A stretch of 64,000 bases of DNA from Cryobacterium glaciale (GCF_004402535.1 NZ_SOEY01000030.1:157801-221800), one strand, 5' to 3'. Positions 38,355-48,568 are shown, counted from the stretch's first letter. Made by a program: numbers and translations. Notes: a model not told the origin generated them from the sequence alone.

Positions 38355-39301
38355 CCGGTCCCCTTGACCTGAGCAGCCCACCGGAACGGCGATCGCTGCC
38401 GCTCCCGGACGGCCTGGAAGGCGTGCGGGTTGACGCCGGTCTGGCCAAACTGTTCGGCTTCTCTCGCAGCTTCGCCGCCGAGGTCTCCGAGGCCGGCGGC
38501 GTCGTACTCGACGGCACCGTCGTCAGCAAGTCCGATCGCCTGCGGGCCGGCAGCTGGATCGAAGTGACCTGGCAGCCCAAGCAGCCGGTGCGCATCATCC
38601 CCATCGCCGTCCCCGACCTCACGGTCGTGCACGACGACGAGAGCATCGTCGTCATCAACAAACCGGCCGGAGTCGCCGCCCACCCAAGCGTCGGCTGGAC
38701 CGGACCGACCGTTCCCGGCGCCCTCGCGGCCGCCGGCTACCGCATCGCCACCTCGGGCGCAGCCGAACGTGCCGGCATCGTGCACCGGCTCGACGTGGGC
38801 ACGAGCGGGCTCATGGTCGTCGCCAAATCGGAAGGCGCCTACGTCGCGCTCAAGAAGGCGTTCCACGACCGCGAGGTGGAGAAGATCTACCACACCGTCG
38901 TGCAGGGTCACCCCGACCCGCTCACCGGCACCATCGACGCCCCGATCGGTCGCCATCCGCGGTCGGACTGGAAATTCGCGGTCATGGCCGACGGCAAGCA
39001 CTCGATCACCCACTACGAGACGCTCGAAGCCTTCCCCTCGGCCTCGCTGCTCGAGGTACACCTGGAAACCGGGCGTACCCACCAGATCCGGGTGCACATG
39101 ACCGCGCAGCGGCATCCGTGCGTCGGCGACGCCATGTACGGCGCCGACCCGTCGATCACCGCCCGGCTCGGGCTGAAGCGCCAGTGGCTGCACGCCAAGC
39201 AGCTCGCCTTCACCCACCCGGACAGCCACGAATGGGTCACCTACAACGCTGACTACCCGGCCGACCTCAACCACGCCCTCGCGGTGCTGCGCGGAGACTG
39301 A
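38351..39301 (+). CDS. rluD: RluA/RluD-family 23S rRNA pseudouridine synthase
   Basis: 316 residues, GTG start overlapping lspA. An N-terminal S4 RNA-binding domain ([14 protein letters not shown]) precedes the catalytic domain with H-R-L-D-V-G-T-S-G, catalytic Asp148. The C-terminal G-R-T-H-Q-I-R-V-H motif and [10 protein letters not shown] are typical. It converts uridines to pseudouridine in large-subunit rRNA, most likely at the helix 69 positions. The lspA-rluD pairing is conserved in actinobacteria. Confidence 0.94.
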   Translation: MTGPLDLSSPPERRSLPLPDGLEGVRVDAGLAKLFGFSRSFAAEVSEAGGVVLDGTVVSKSDRLRAGSWIEVTWQPKQPVRIIPIAVPDLTVVHDDESIVVINKPAGVAAHPSVGWTGPTVPGALAAAGYRIATSGAAERAGIVHRLDVGTSGLMVVAKSEGAYVALKKAFHDREVEKIYHTVVQGHPDPLTGTIDAPIGRHPRSDWKFAVMADGKHSITHYETLEAFPSASLLEVHLETGRTHQIRVHMTAQRHPCVGDAMYGADPSITARLGLKRQWLHAKQLAFTHPDSHEWVTYNADYPADLNHALAVLRGD

Positions 39302-39346
39302 CCCGGGACTCGCCCCTAACCGTTTCATCAACTCGTCGGAGTCATT

Positions 39347-42300
39347 GTGAGTAACCCGGTAACTGCCACCGACAATTTCGTGCACCTGCACGTGCACAGC
39401 GAATATTCCATGCTCGACGGCGCCGCCCGGGTGAAACCCCTGATCAAAGCCGCGGTCGAGCAGGGGATGCCGGCGGTTGCGATCACCGACCACGGCAACG
39501 TGTTCGGTGCGTTCGACTTCTGGAAGAGCGCGACCGACGCCGGCATCAAGCCGATCATCGGCACAGAGGCGTACATCACCCCCGGCACCGATCGCCGCGA
39601 CAAAACCCGGGTGCGCTGGGGCACGAGCGGGCAGAACCGCGACGACGTCGGCGGCGCCGGCTCGTACACCCACATGACGCTGCTCTCCGAGAACACCGCT
39701 GGCATGCACAACCTGTTCCGGCTGTCGTCGAAGGCGAGCCTCGAGGGCTACTACTTCAAGCCGCGGATGGACCGCGAACTGCTCAGCCAGTACTCGAAAG
39801 GCCTGATCGGAACCACCGGCTGCGTCGGTGGCGAAGTGCAGACCCGCCTGCGCCTCGGCCAGTACGACGAGGCGAAGAAGGCTGCCGGCGATTTTCAGGA
39901 CATCTTTGGCAAGGAGAATTTCTTCTGCGAGATCATGGACCACGGCATCGACATCGAACGCCGCACCATGACCGACCTGCTCAAGCTCGCCAAGGAACTC
40001 GACCTGCCGCTGCTGGCCAGCAACGACCTGCACTACACCCACGCCCACGACGCCACCGCCCACGCCGCGCTGCTGTGCGTGCAGTCGGCGTCGACCCTCG
40101 ACGACCCGAACCGGTTCAAGTTCGATTCCAACGAGTTCTACCTCAAGACCGCGGCGCAGATGCGGCACCTGTTTCGAGACCACCCCGAATCCTGCGACAA
40201 CACGCTGCTCATCGCCGAGCGCTGCGAGGTGGAATTCAACACCAAAGCCAACTACATGCCCCGGTTTCCCTGCCCGGAGGGCGAGAACGAGGAGAGCTGG
40301 TTCATCAAGGAGAACGAGATCGGGCTGGCCAAACGCTACCCGAAGGGCATCCCGGCGGATGTGCGCAAGCGCGCCGACTACGAAATCGGCATCATCGTGC
40401 AGATGGGGTTCCCCGGCTACTTCCTCGTCGTCGCCGACTTCATCATGTGGTCCAAGCAGCAGGGCATCCGCGTCGGCCCCGGCCGTGGTTCGGGTGCCGG
40501 CTCGATGGTCGCCTACGCGATGGGCATCACCGACCTCGACCCGCTCGTGCACGGCCTCATCTTCGAACGGTTCCTCAACCCCGACCGCGTCTCCATGCCC
40601 GACTTCGACGTCGACTTCGACGAGCGTCGGCGCGGTGAGGTGATCAAGTACGTCACCGAGAAATACGGTGAGGAACGCGTCGCCCAGATCGTCACCTACG
40701 GCACGATCAAGGCCAAGCAGGCCCTGAAGGACGCCTCGCGCGTGCTCGGCTTTCCCTTCGGCATGGGCGATAAGCTCACCAAGGCCATGCCGCCGGCCAT
40801 CATGGGCAAGGACGTGCCCCTCACCGGCATGTTCGACAAGGACCACCCGCGCTACCGTGAGGCGGCCGACTTCCGCGCCGTCATCGAGAGTGACCCCGAA
40901 GCCCGCACCGTCTTCGACACCGCCCTCGGCCTGGAAAACCTGAAACGCCAGTGGGGCGTGCACGCGGCCGGCGTGATCATGTCGAGTGACCCCCTGATCG
41001 ACATCATCCCGATCATGAAGCGTGAAGCGGATGGCCAGGTCGTCACGCAATTCGACTACCCGGCTTCCGAAGCCCTCGGACTGATCAAGATGGACTTTTT
41101 GGGGCTGCGCAACCTCACCATCATCGACGACACCCTCGACAACATCGCTGTAAACCGTGGTCACCGGCCCGTGCTCGAAGACCTCGGTCTCGAAGACCCG
41201 GCCGCCTACGAACTGCTCGCCCGCGGCGACACGCTCGGCGTGTTCCAGCTTGACGGGGGCCCGATGCGCGCCCTGCTGCGGCTCATGAAGCCTGACAACT
41301 TCGAAGACATCTCGGCCGTCATCGCCCTGTACCGCCCTGGGCCCATGGGCGCCAACTCGCACACCAACTATGCGCTGCGTAAAACCGGTGTGCAGGAGAT
41401 CATCCCGATCCACAAGGAGCTCGAAGAGCCCCTCCAGGATGTCATCGGCACCACCTACGGCCTGATCGTCTACCAGGAGCAGGTCATGTCGATCGCGCAG
41501 GTGCTCGCCGGCTTCACGCTCGGTGAGGCCGACCTGCTGCGCCGCGCCATGGGCAAGAAGAAGAAATCCGAGCTTGACAAGCAGTTCGAGGGCTTCTCGA
41601 AGGGCATGCAGGACCGCGGGTACTCGATGGATGCCGTCACCACGGTCTGGAACATCCTGCTTCCGTTCTCCGACTACGCCTTCAACAAGGCTCACTCGGC
41701 TGCCTACGGTGTGCTCTCATACTGGACTGCCTATCTCAAGGCCGTCTACCCGGCCGAGTACATGGCGGCCTTGCTCACGAGCGTCGGCGACTCCCGCGAC
41801 AAGCTCGCGCTGTACCTCAACGAGTGCCGCCGCATGGGTATCCAGGTGCTGGCGCCCGACGTGAACGAGTCGATCGGATTCTTCGCGGCGGTGGGCACCG
41901 ACATCCGCTTTGGTCTGGGAGCCGTGCGCAACGTCGGTTTCAACGTGGTCGAGGCCATTCGCGGCGCGCGTGAGGAGAAGGGCCGCTTCGAGTCGTTCCA
42001 CGACTTTCTGCGCAAGGTGCCGCTGCCGGTCGCCAACAAGCGCACCATCGAATCGCTCGTCAAGGCCGGGGCGTTCGACTCGCTCGGCGCGACCCGGCGC
42101 GGCATGGTCGAGATTCACGAATCGGCCGTCGAGTCTGCCGTCAAAATCAAACGCGAGGAAAGCAACGGCAATATCGGGTTCGACTTCGACAGCCTGTTCG
42201 ACGAACCGCAGGACACCGAGCAGGTGCCAGACCGCCCCGAATGGAGCAAAAAAGAAAAACTCGCCTACGAACGCGACATGCTCGGGCTGTACGTGTCCGA

Positions 42301-42877
42301 CCATCCGCTCGCCGGGTTGGAAATTCCGCTCGCGAAGCATGCCAGCACCACGATCGCCGACCTGATCGCGTCGGAGTCGACCGAGGACGGCGACACGGTC
42401 ACCGTGGCCGGCCTGATCACGAGCGTGCAGCACCGGATCGCCAAGAAGTCGGGCAACCAGTACGGCATGATCCAGGTCGAAGACTTCGGCGGTGAAATTA
42501 CCGCGATGTTCATGGGCAAGGCCTATCTCGAGTTCGCACCGGAGCTGATCAGCGACTCGGTCGTGGTCGTGCGCGGCCGGGTGAGCCTGCGCGACGACGG
42601 AATGAACCTGCACGCGTTCAGCGTGTTCCAGCCCGAGCTCGGCCAGGGTTCAGACCAGAGCATGGTCTCGATCACGGTCGGGGAGTCCCGCGCGACGACC
42701 GACACCGTGAGCGCGCTCGGCGAGATCCTCAAGCGCCACGCCGGCGAGGCCGAGGTGCGGCTCAAGCTGGTCAAGGGAGATGTGGCGCGGGTGTTCGAGC
42801 TGCCGCACCGGGTCAAGGTGAGCGCCGACCTGTTCGGCGAGCTCAAGAGCATTCTCGGCCCGAACTGCCTCACCTGA
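39347..42877 (+). CDS. dnaE: DNA polymerase III alpha subunit
   Basis: 1176 residues, GTG start. The main replicative polymerase. A PHP domain at the N-terminus (H-L-H-V-H-S-E-Y-S-M-L-D and T-D-H-G-N-V) may hold proofreading exonuclease activity, as in mycobacterial DnaE1. The polymerase palm has P-D-F-D-V-D-F-D near 418 and G-P-G-R-G-S-G-A-G-S shortly before. Fingers, a helix-hairpin-helix, an OB fold near 1020-1100 and a C-terminal tau-binding region follow. Length and domain order are those of DnaE1 rather than the shorter DnaE2. Confidence 0.97.
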   Translation: MSNPVTATDNFVHLHVHSEYSMLDGAARVKPLIKAAVEQGMPAVAITDHGNVFGAFDFWKSATDAGIKPIIGTEAYITPGTDRRDKTRVRWGTSGQNRDDVGGAGSYTHMTLLSENTAGMHNLFRLSSKASLEGYYFKPRMDRELLSQYSKGLIGTTGCVGGEVQTRLRLGQYDEAKKAAGDFQDIFGKENFFCEIMDHGIDIERRTMTDLLKLAKELDLPLLASNDLHYTHAHDATAHAALLCVQSASTLDDPNRFKFDSNEFYLKTAAQMRHLFRDHPESCDNTLLIAERCEVEFNTKANYMPRFPCPEGENEESWFIKENEIGLAKRYPKGIPADVRKRADYEIGIIVQMGFPGYFLVVADFIMWSKQQGIRVGPGRGSGAGSMVAYAMGITDLDPLVHGLIFERFLNPDRVSMPDFDVDFDERRRGEVIKYVTEKYGEERVAQIVTYGTIKAKQALKDASRVLGFPFGMGDKLTKAMPPAIMGKDVPLTGMFDKDHPRYREAADFRAVIESDPEARTVFDTALGLENLKRQWGVHAAGVIMSSDPLIDIIPIMKREADGQVVTQFDYPASEALGLIKMDFLGLRNLTIIDDTLDNIAVNRGHRPVLEDLGLEDPAAYELLARGDTLGVFQLDGGPMRALLRLMKPDNFEDISAVIALYRPGPMGANSHTNYALRKTGVQEIIPIHKELEEPLQDVIGTTYGLIVYQEQVMSIAQVLAGFTLGEADLLRRAMGKKKKSELDKQFEGFSKGMQDRGYSMDAVTTVWNILLPFSDYAFNKAHSAAYGVLSYWTAYLKAVYPAEYMAALLTSVGDSRDKLALYLNECRRMGIQVLAPDVNESIGFFAAVGTDIRFGLGAVRNVGFNVVEAIRGAREEKGRFESFHDFLRKVPLPVANKRTIESLVKAGAFDSLGATRRGMVEIHESAVESAVKIKREESNGNIGFDFDSLFDEPQDTEQVPDRPEWSKKEKLAYERDMLGLYVSDHPLAGLEIPLAKHASTTIADLIASESTEDGDTVTVAGLITSVQHRIAKKSGNQYGMIQVEDFGGEITAMFMGKAYLEFAPELISDSVVVVRGRVSLRDDGMNLHAFSVFQPELGQGSDQSMVSITVGESRATTDTVSALGEILKRHAGEAEVRLKLVKGDVARVFELPHRVKVSADLFGELKSILGPNCLT

Positions 42878-42930
42878 TTCTTCGGCCGTGGCCGCAGATT
42901 ACTGACAGGATGCCCGCCTAGGCTGGCACC

Positions 42931-43731
42931 ATGCACAAGCGAGAGCCGATCTACCGGGCCGCTATCGGCGCCGGGCGCGCCCTGTTCAGCCTGCTGCGGG
43001 TGCGCCCGTCCGCCACCGGCCTCGAACAGCTGCCGGCCACCGGCGGCGCCGTGCTCGCCATCACCCACTTCGGCTACCTCGACTTCGCCCTGGTCGAGTG
43101 GGTCACCTGGCGGCACAATCGGCGGCACATCCGCTTCATGGCCAAGAAGGGTGCCTTCGACCAGCCGCTGGTGGGCCCCCTGCTGCGCGGCATGAAACAC
43201 ATCTCGGTCGACATGGAGAGTGGCGGTGAAGCGTACGCCCAAGCCGTGGTGGCCCTGCGCACCGGTGAGCTGCTCGGCGTGTTCCCCGAGGGCGGAGTCA
43301 ACGCCTCGTTCACCGTGCGCGAACTCAAGACCGGTGCGGTGCGCATGGCGCAGGCCGCGAACGTGCCGATCATCCCGGTCGCCGTGTGGGGCGGACATCG
43401 GCTGATGACCAAGAACCACCGGTCCACCCTGCGGGAGCGGCTCGGCGTGCCGGTCAGCATCCGTTTTGGCGAGCTCGTCAGAGCGGATGCCGCCGGCCCG
43501 GCAGGCAGCAACGTCGCGGCCGCCACGCTGCGGCTGCACGACACCCTGCAGCACCTCGTCGACGCGGTGCAGGCGGAGTACCCGGTACCGGGTACCGGCC
43601 ACTGGTGGCAGCCCGCGCACCTCGGCGGGACCGCACCGACACCCGAGCAGGCCGCGGTGGTCGAGGCCGAGCGTCGCCGGCGCAAGGCTGCCGCGAAGCT
43701 GGCTGGCGCGAAGGGAAAGACCCGGTCCTAG
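42931..43731 (+). CDS. 1-acyl-glycerol-3-phosphate acyltransferase family protein
   Basis: 266 residues. The catalytic H-x4-D is H-F-G-Y-L-D (His46, Asp51) and the substrate motif F-P-E-G-G-V-N lies near 115. The usual P-E-G-T-R is P-E-G-G-V here, so substrate may differ from the copy at 10444. The Lys/Arg/Ala-rich C-terminal tail of about 35 residues is extra. ATG at 42931 is 53 bases after dnaE. It converges with the flavin reductase-like gene, overlapping by four bases at the stops. Confidence 0.85.
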   Translation: MHKREPIYRAAIGAGRALFSLLRVRPSATGLEQLPATGGAVLAITHFGYLDFALVEWVTWRHNRRHIRFMAKKGAFDQPLVGPLLRGMKHISVDMESGGEAYAQAVVALRTGELLGVFPEGGVNASFTVRELKTGAVRMAQAANVPIIPVAVWGGHRLMTKNHRSTLRERLGVPVSIRFGELVRADAAGPAGSNVAAATLRLHDTLQHLVDAVQAEYPVPGTGHWWQPAHLGGTAPTPEQAAVVEAERRRRKAAAKLAGAKGKTRS

Positions 43732-44294
43732 ACGGTGGCGCCCGGCACCCGATAGGTGCGCTCGTGGTAGAGCAGGGCCTCATCGTCGGTGCCCATGCCG
43801 CCGCCCTCGATCTGCACGACCACGACAGCGTTGTTGTGCACCGAAACCCGTTCGACGATGCGGGCAACCATCCAGCTCGTCACGTCGGCCAGCACTGGGA
43901 GTCCGTAGGGTCCGGGCTGCCAGTGCTCGCCGACGAAGCGGTCCGCATGTGGGCCGGCGAGTTTCTCGGCGACCACACGATTGTGAGCGCCGAGCATGTG
44001 GATGACCACGCGGTCGGCGACGGCGATCGCCGCCCACGAGCTCGCCGATCGGGCCATGTTGAACGTGGCGAGGGGCGGCACAGCGGACAGCGACGCGAGG
44101 GACGTGGCCGTGAAGCCGACCGGGGTGCCGTCGGGTGCGAGGGTCGTGATTGCGGCGACCCCGGCGGCATGGCGGCGGAACGCGTGCTTGAACGCGGCCA
44201 GGTCGTCGGGGGCATGGGGGTCGGCGGCGAGCGGCGGTGCAGCGGGTAGAGTCGCGGGCCGAGTAGATACTGGGGGTTCAACGTTGCTTTGCAT
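43728..44294 (-). CDS. Flavin reductase-like FMN-binding protein
   Basis: 188 residues. The split-barrel flavin reductase fold is indicated by F-R-R-H-A-A-G-V-A-A-I-T near 40, G-F-T-A-T-S-L-A-S-L-S near 62 and P-P-L-A-T-F-N near 74, and a late H-N-N-A-V-V-V segment. Members reduce FMN with NAD(P)H, usually to supply a partner monooxygenase; no partner is nearby. ATG at 44294 is preferred to a TTG two codons upstream. The first 30 residues are Pro/Ala-rich. The gene diverges from hisD. Confidence 0.85.
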   Translation of the reverse strand: MQSNVEPPVSTRPATLPAAPPLAADPHAPDDLAAFKHAFRRHAAGVAAITTLAPDGTPVGFTATSLASLSAVPPLATFNMARSASSWAAIAVADRVVIHMLGAHNRVVAEKLAGPHADRFVGEHWQPGPYGLPVLADVTSWMVARIVERVSVHNNAVVVVQIEGGGMGTDDEALLYHERTYRVPGATV

Positions 44295-44375
44295 ACTCAA
44301 CCAACAATCTGTTTCAGAGCCAGCCTATTCCCGCCAGCGGCTTGTTCTGCAGGTTCACGGATAGGCTGGGTCACG

Positions 44376-45689
44376 ATGATCCAGACTATTGACCTTCGCG
44401 GGAGTGAGCCGACACCGGCCGCGCTTCTGGCTTCCGTTCCGCGCGCCCTGACCAGCGTCGCCGTCGCCGCCGATATCGCGGCCGAGCTGATCGCCGACGT
44501 GCGCGAGCGCGGCGGGGCGGCTCTGCTCGACCAGGCCGAACGCCTCGACCGGGTGCGCCCCGGCCAGGTGCGGGTGCCCGCGAGCCACATCATCGACGCG
44601 GTCGCCGGTCTCGACCCGGCCGTGCGCACGGCCATCACCGAGACCATCCGCCGGGTGCGCCTGGCCAGTGCCGCGCAGGTGCCGCCGCACACGACGACCA
44701 CGATCGAAGCAGGGGCCACCGTCACTCAGCGCTGGCAGCCGGTGAACCGGGTCGGCCTTTACGTTCCCGGCGGCAAGGCCGTCTACCCCTCGAGCGTCGT
44801 CATGAACGTCGTGCCGGCGCAGGTCTCCGGCGTGAGGTCGATCGCCCTGGCCTCGCCGCCGCAGAGCCACTTCGACGGCCGCGTGCACCCCACCATCCTC
44901 GCCGTCGCCGGCCTGCTCGGAGTCGATGAGATCTACGCGATGGGCGGTGCCGGAGCCATCGGCGCCCTCGCCTACGGTGTCGAAGACATCGGCCTTGAGC
45001 CGGTGCAGATCGTCACCGGCCCCGGCAACGTCTACGTCGCCGCCGCCAAACGACTCATCCGCGGGCAGGCCGGCATCGATTCAGAGGCCGGCCCCACCGA
45101 CATCCTCGTGATAGCGGATGCCGCCGCCGATCCGCTGCTCGTCGCCGCCGACCTGGTCAGCCAGGCCGAGCACGACGAACTCGCCGCGGCTGTGCTGGTG
45201 ACCGATTCGCCCGAACTCGCCGAAGCCGTCGCGGCGCGGCTCATCGCGCTGGCGGAATCCACTACCCACAGCGAACGGGTGACTGCGGCGCTTCGCGGCC
45301 GCCAGTCGGCGATCGTGCTCGTCGACAACCTGCAGGTCGCGGCCGCGTTCAGCAATGCCTTCGGGCCGGAGCACCTCGAGATTCAGACGAGCGATCCCGA
45401 CGCGGTGCTCGAAACGATCGAGAACGCCGGGGCGATCTTCCTCGGCCCCTATTCGCCGGTGAGCCTCGGCGACTACGTCGCCGGATCGAACCACGTGCTG
45501 CCCACCGGGGGACAGGCCCGGTTCTCCTCCGGCCTCGGCGCCTATACCTTCCTCCGGCCGCAGCAGGTCGTGAGCTACAGCCGCGAGGCGCTGCAGGGAG
45601 TCGCCGATCACATCGCGGCCCTCTCCAACGCCGAGGCCTTGCCGGCGCACGGCGACGCCGTCACGGCCCGGTTCACGGCCGACCGCTAG
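44376..45689 (+). CDS. hisD: Histidinol dehydrogenase
   Basis: 437 residues. It oxidises histidinol to histidine in two NAD-dependent steps with a bound zinc. Motifs: N-R-V-G-L-Y-V-P-G-G-K-A near 125, G-G-A-G-A-I-G-A-L-A-Y-G near 190, P-G-N-V-Y-V near 212 and Q-A-E-H-D near 264 with the catalytic Glu-His. ATG at 44376 gives the normal N-terminus; longer in-frame extensions reach into the divergent gene's leader. No other his gene is in the window, so it is separate from a his operon here. Confidence 0.96.
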   Translation: MIQTIDLRGSEPTPAALLASVPRALTSVAVAADIAAELIADVRERGGAALLDQAERLDRVRPGQVRVPASHIIDAVAGLDPAVRTAITETIRRVRLASAAQVPPHTTTTIEAGATVTQRWQPVNRVGLYVPGGKAVYPSSVVMNVVPAQVSGVRSIALASPPQSHFDGRVHPTILAVAGLLGVDEIYAMGGAGAIGALAYGVEDIGLEPVQIVTGPGNVYVAAAKRLIRGQAGIDSEAGPTDILVIADAAADPLLVAADLVSQAEHDELAAAVLVTDSPELAEAVAARLIALAESTTHSERVTAALRGRQSAIVLVDNLQVAAAFSNAFGPEHLEIQTSDPDAVLETIENAGAIFLGPYSPVSLGDYVAGSNHVLPTGGQARFSSGLGAYTFLRPQQVVSYSREALQGVADHIAALSNAEALPAHGDAVTARFTADR

Positions 45690-45701
45690 GCTGGCAGCAC
45701 T

Positions 45702-46220
45702 ATGTTCTGCCCGTTCTGTCGCCACCCCGATTCCCGAGTCGTCGACTCACGCACGAGCGACGACGGACTGTCGATTCGCCGCCGCCGGCAGTGCCCCGAA
45801 TGCGGTCGCCGCTTCAGCACCACCGAGACAGCGAGCCTGAACATCATCAAGCGCAGCGGTGTGGTCGAACCGTTCAGTCGCGAGAAGATCGTCTCCGGCG
45901 TGCGGAAGGCCTGCCAGGGGCGGCCCGTCACCGACTCCGACCTCGCCATGCTGGCCCAGAAGGTCGAGGAGACCATCCGCCAGACCGGTGCCTCCCAGGT
46001 TGACGCCAACGACATCGGCCTGGCCATCCTGCCGCCGCTGCGTGATCTCGATGAGGTCGCCTATTTGCGGTTCGCGAGCGTCTATCAGGGCTTCGACTCC
46101 CTCGACGACTTCGAGACTGCCATCACCCAGCTCCGCACCGAGCACACCAACCGTTCCCAGACCCGCACGACCGAGGATGCCCCTTCGGTCGGCACCGCCC
46201 CCACCGCCAACCAACCGTAG
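45702..46220 (+). CDS. nrdR: Transcriptional repressor NrdR
   Basis: 172 residues, ATG start 12 bases after hisD. A zinc ribbon (Cys3, Cys6, Cys31, Cys34) followed by an ATP-cone domain; it senses ATP/dATP and represses ribonucleotide reductase genes by binding paired NrdR boxes. [14 protein letters not shown] and [10 protein letters not shown] are typical. A Thr/Ala-rich tail of about 25 residues is extra. No nrd genes are in the window. Confidence 0.96.
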   Translation: MFCPFCRHPDSRVVDSRTSDDGLSIRRRRQCPECGRRFSTTETASLNIIKRSGVVEPFSREKIVSGVRKACQGRPVTDSDLAMLAQKVEETIRQTGASQVDANDIGLAILPPLRDLDEVAYLRFASVYQGFDSLDDFETAITQLRTEHTNRSQTRTTEDAPSVGTAPTANQP

Positions 46221-46226
46221 GGCCCG

Positions 46227-47264
46227 ATGTATCCGCTGTTCTTCAAGCTCGTGCTCGCCCGGATCGATCCGGAGCGCGCCCACCACCTCGCTTTCACCGT
46301 CATCCGGTTACTGCCGACGCTTGGCATCGGGCGGCTCGTGCATCGGTTCACCCGCCCGCGCACCGACCTCGGCGTGAGCACCCTCGGCCTGCACTTCACG
46401 TCGCCGTTCGGTGTCGCGGCCGGTTTCGACAAAGACGGCGAGGCCGTGCTCGGCCTCGGCCAGCTGGGTTTCGGCCACGTCGAGGTGGGCACGCTCACCG
46501 CGCTCGCCCAGCCAGGCAACCCCACACCCCGCCTGTTTCGCCTCGTGGCCGACCGAGCGGTCATCAATCGCATGGGCTTCAACAACCACGGCGCTGCCGC
46601 GGCGGTCGCCCGCCTGACCCGGGTGCGCTCCGTGGCCGGCCGTCCGGTGCTCGGCATCAATATCGGCAAGAGCCGCGTCACCGCCGTCAAGGACGCGACG
46701 GCCGACTACCTGAACAGCGCTAAGACGCTCGCTGCCCTCGCTGACTATCTCGTGGTCAACGTGAGTTCACCCAACACCCCTGGCCTGCGCGGGCTGCAGG
46801 AACTCGATCAGCTCGCGCCGCTGCTGACCGCGGTCAAGGCCGCCGCCGGTGCCACCCCGCTGCTCGTCAAGATCGCCCCCGACCTCGAGGACGCTGAAGT
46901 CGCGCGCATCGCGGCCCTCGCCGTTGAGCTAGGCCTCGACGGCATCATCGCCACCAACACCACGCTCTCCCGCTGCGGCCTGCGAGCGGATGCTGCCACC
47001 ATCGCCGCCGCCGGCGCCGGCGGCCTGTCCGGCGCCCCGCTGCACGCCCGGTCGCTCGCCGTTCTGCAGCAGATTCGCGCCGTCGTGCCGCCCGCGTTCT
47101 GCGTCATCTCCGTCGGCGGGGTGGACACGGCCGCCCAGGTGGCCGAGCGTCTCGCGGCGGGTGCCACCCTCGTGCAGGGTTACACGGCGTTCCTCTACCG
47201 CGGTCCGCTCTGGGCCCGCCAGATCAACCGTGGACTCGATCGCATTCTGGCGCGAACAGCTTAA
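46227..47264 (+). CDS. pyrD: Quinone-dependent dihydroorotate dehydrogenase (class 2)
   Basis: 345 residues, ATG six bases after nrdR. It oxidises dihydroorotate to orotate in pyrimidine synthesis, passing electrons to the quinone pool at the membrane. The amphipathic N-terminal helix region (about 1-40) marks class 2. FMN-site motifs F-G-V-A-A-G-F-D-K-D-G-E-A, N-R-M-G-F-N-N and V-V-N-V-S-S-P-N-T-P-G-L-R are present, the last holding the catalytic Ser. T-N-T-T and a late I-S-V-G-G-V phosphate site complete it. Confidence 0.96.
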   Translation: MYPLFFKLVLARIDPERAHHLAFTVIRLLPTLGIGRLVHRFTRPRTDLGVSTLGLHFTSPFGVAAGFDKDGEAVLGLGQLGFGHVEVGTLTALAQPGNPTPRLFRLVADRAVINRMGFNNHGAAAAVARLTRVRSVAGRPVLGINIGKSRVTAVKDATADYLNSAKTLAALADYLVVNVSSPNTPGLRGLQELDQLAPLLTAVKAAAGATPLLVKIAPDLEDAEVARIAALAVELGLDGIIATNTTLSRCGLRADAATIAAAGAGGLSGAPLHARSLAVLQQIRAVVPPAFCVISVGGVDTAAQVAERLAAGATLVQGYTAFLYRGPLWARQINRGLDRILARTA

Positions 47265-47306
47265 GCCGGATCGACGCCCGATGGTGGGTCATCGAACGAT
47301 ACTCGC

Positions 47307-47320
47307 GGAGGATATCCTCC
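47307..47320. promoter_or_regulatory. Perfect 14-base palindrome in the leader of the NMT1-type transporter operon
   Basis: GGAGGATATCCTCC, an exact palindrome, 163 bases ahead of the substrate-binding protein gene. Three TTCGA-type half sites follow at 47336-47370. The 218-base leader shows no thiamin-box or FMN-riboswitch consensus that I can recognise, so a protein operator is more likely than a riboswitch. Confidence 0.45.
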
Positions 47321-47482
47321 TGTTCTCGACATCCGTTCGAAACATTGTCGAACAGTATTCGATATGTGACCCGCCTACACTCCGATTTTGCGGGCGTCTT
47401 TATGTCCGAACAAGACTCGACGTCACCAACCACAGCAGCTGTATCTCCACAGCGCCCTTGCACCCCCGAGAGGAATTCCGCA

Positions 47483-48568
47483 ATGACACCATCCAGAGGC
47501 TCTTTTACCCGCCGATCGGCCACCCGCCTGGTACGCGGCGTCGCGGTCGCCGCAGTCCTGACCCTCTCCCTGGCCGCGTGCGCTGGCAGCGACGCGGAAG
47601 AGGCCGGGGGAAACGGCGCGGCGGCAACGTTCGGGGATGCGAGCATCCAGTTCAGCTGGATCAAGAACGCCGAATTCATGGGTGAGTACCTCGCCGACGA
47701 GAGCGGATACTTCACCGAGGCTGGCTTCGACTCCGTTGACATGATCGAGGGTCCGGCTTCGATCGAAGCGGCCGTCATCTCGGGCAACGTCGACATGGGC
47801 ATCGGCAACGCGATCTCGACCGGCACCATCATCGCCAACGAGGGTGCCCCGCTGAAGATCATCGGAGCAACGTACCAGAAGAACCCCTTCACCATTCTCT
47901 CGCTGGCCGACAAGGGCAACATCGCGACCCTCGACGACCTGAAAGGCAAGACCATCGGCGTGCAGGCCAGCAACCTGAGCCTCTGGGAGGCTTTCCTCGA
48001 GATCAACGACATCGACGAGGACTCGCTGACCACGCTTCCGGTGCAGTACGACCCGACCCCGCTGTTCAACGGGGAGGTCGACGGCTGGTTTTCCTACCTC
48101 ACCAACGAATCCATCGACGCGGAACTGCTCGGACTCGACCCGGTCAACCTGCCGCTGGCCGACTTCGGCCTGCCGTTCGTGGCCGAAACGCTGACGGTCA
48201 CCGACGACGCGATCACGAACGACAGGGAGAAGCTCAAGGCACTGCTGGTGGCCGAGATTCGCGGCTGGACCGACGCCATCAACGACCCGGAGGCCGCCGC
48301 CGAACTCACCGTCGACAGCTACGGCCCGACCTTCGACCTCACGCTCGAGAAGGAGACCCGGCAGGCCGAGATTCAGTCCCTTGACCTCGTCGTGAGTGCC
48401 GAGACCCTCGCCAACGGCCTGTTCACGATCAGCGAAGAGTTGCAGCAGCAGAGCATCGACACCCTCGCGGCGACCGGACTGACGATCACGGCGAGCCAGC
48501 TGTTTGACATGACGCTGCTCGACGAGGTCTATGCCGAGAACCCCGACCTGCTCGCCTACAGCAAGTAG
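47483..48568 (+). CDS. ABC transporter substrate-binding lipoprotein (NMT1/THI5-like)
   Basis: 361 residues, ATG start with AGAGGA upstream. A signal peptide with lipobox L-A-A-C (Cys near 33) anchors it outside the membrane. The mature part has the type 2 periplasmic fold of the NMT1/SsuA group: E-F-M-G-E-Y-L-A-D-E-S-G-Y-F, G-N-V-D-M-G-I-G-N-A, D-D-L-K-G-K-T-I-G-V-Q and Q-Y-D-P-T-P-L-F-N-G-E-V-D-G-W. Relatives bind pyrimidine thiamin precursors, riboflavin, alkanesulfonates or taurine; the sequence does not decide between them. It heads a four-gene operon. Confidence 0.85.
   Translation: MTPSRGSFTRRSATRLVRGVAVAAVLTLSLAACAGSDAEEAGGNGAAATFGDASIQFSWIKNAEFMGEYLADESGYFTEAGFDSVDMIEGPASIEAAVISGNVDMGIGNAISTGTIIANEGAPLKIIGATYQKNPFTILSLADKGNIATLDDLKGKTIGVQASNLSLWEAFLEINDIDEDSLTTLPVQYDPTPLFNGEVDGWFSYLTNESIDAELLGLDPVNLPLADFGLPFVAETLTVTDDAITNDREKLKALLVAEIRGWTDAINDPEAAAELTVDSYGPTFDLTLEKETRQAEIQSLDLVVSAETLANGLFTISEELQQQSIDTLAATGLTITASQLFDMTLLDEVYAENPDLLAYSK
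47635..47648. repeat. GGATGC-GA-GCATCC inverted pair in the lipoprotein gene
   Basis: A 6-base-arm inverted repeat with a 2-base centre, another inverted pair of the over-used word, shortly after the lipobox codons. Confidence 0.7.

Noticed and set aside
38261-41695. A 1144-codon open frame on the minus strand opposite rluD and dnaE
   Set aside because: It crosses two clear genes and their junction, has no motif, and has the composition of an antisense shadow.
47265-47482. Possible thiamin or FMN riboswitch ahead of the NMT1-type transporter
   Set aside because: I looked for the CTGAGA/ACC/GATC features of a thiamin element and the AGGG/GCGAAA features of an FMN element and found neither.
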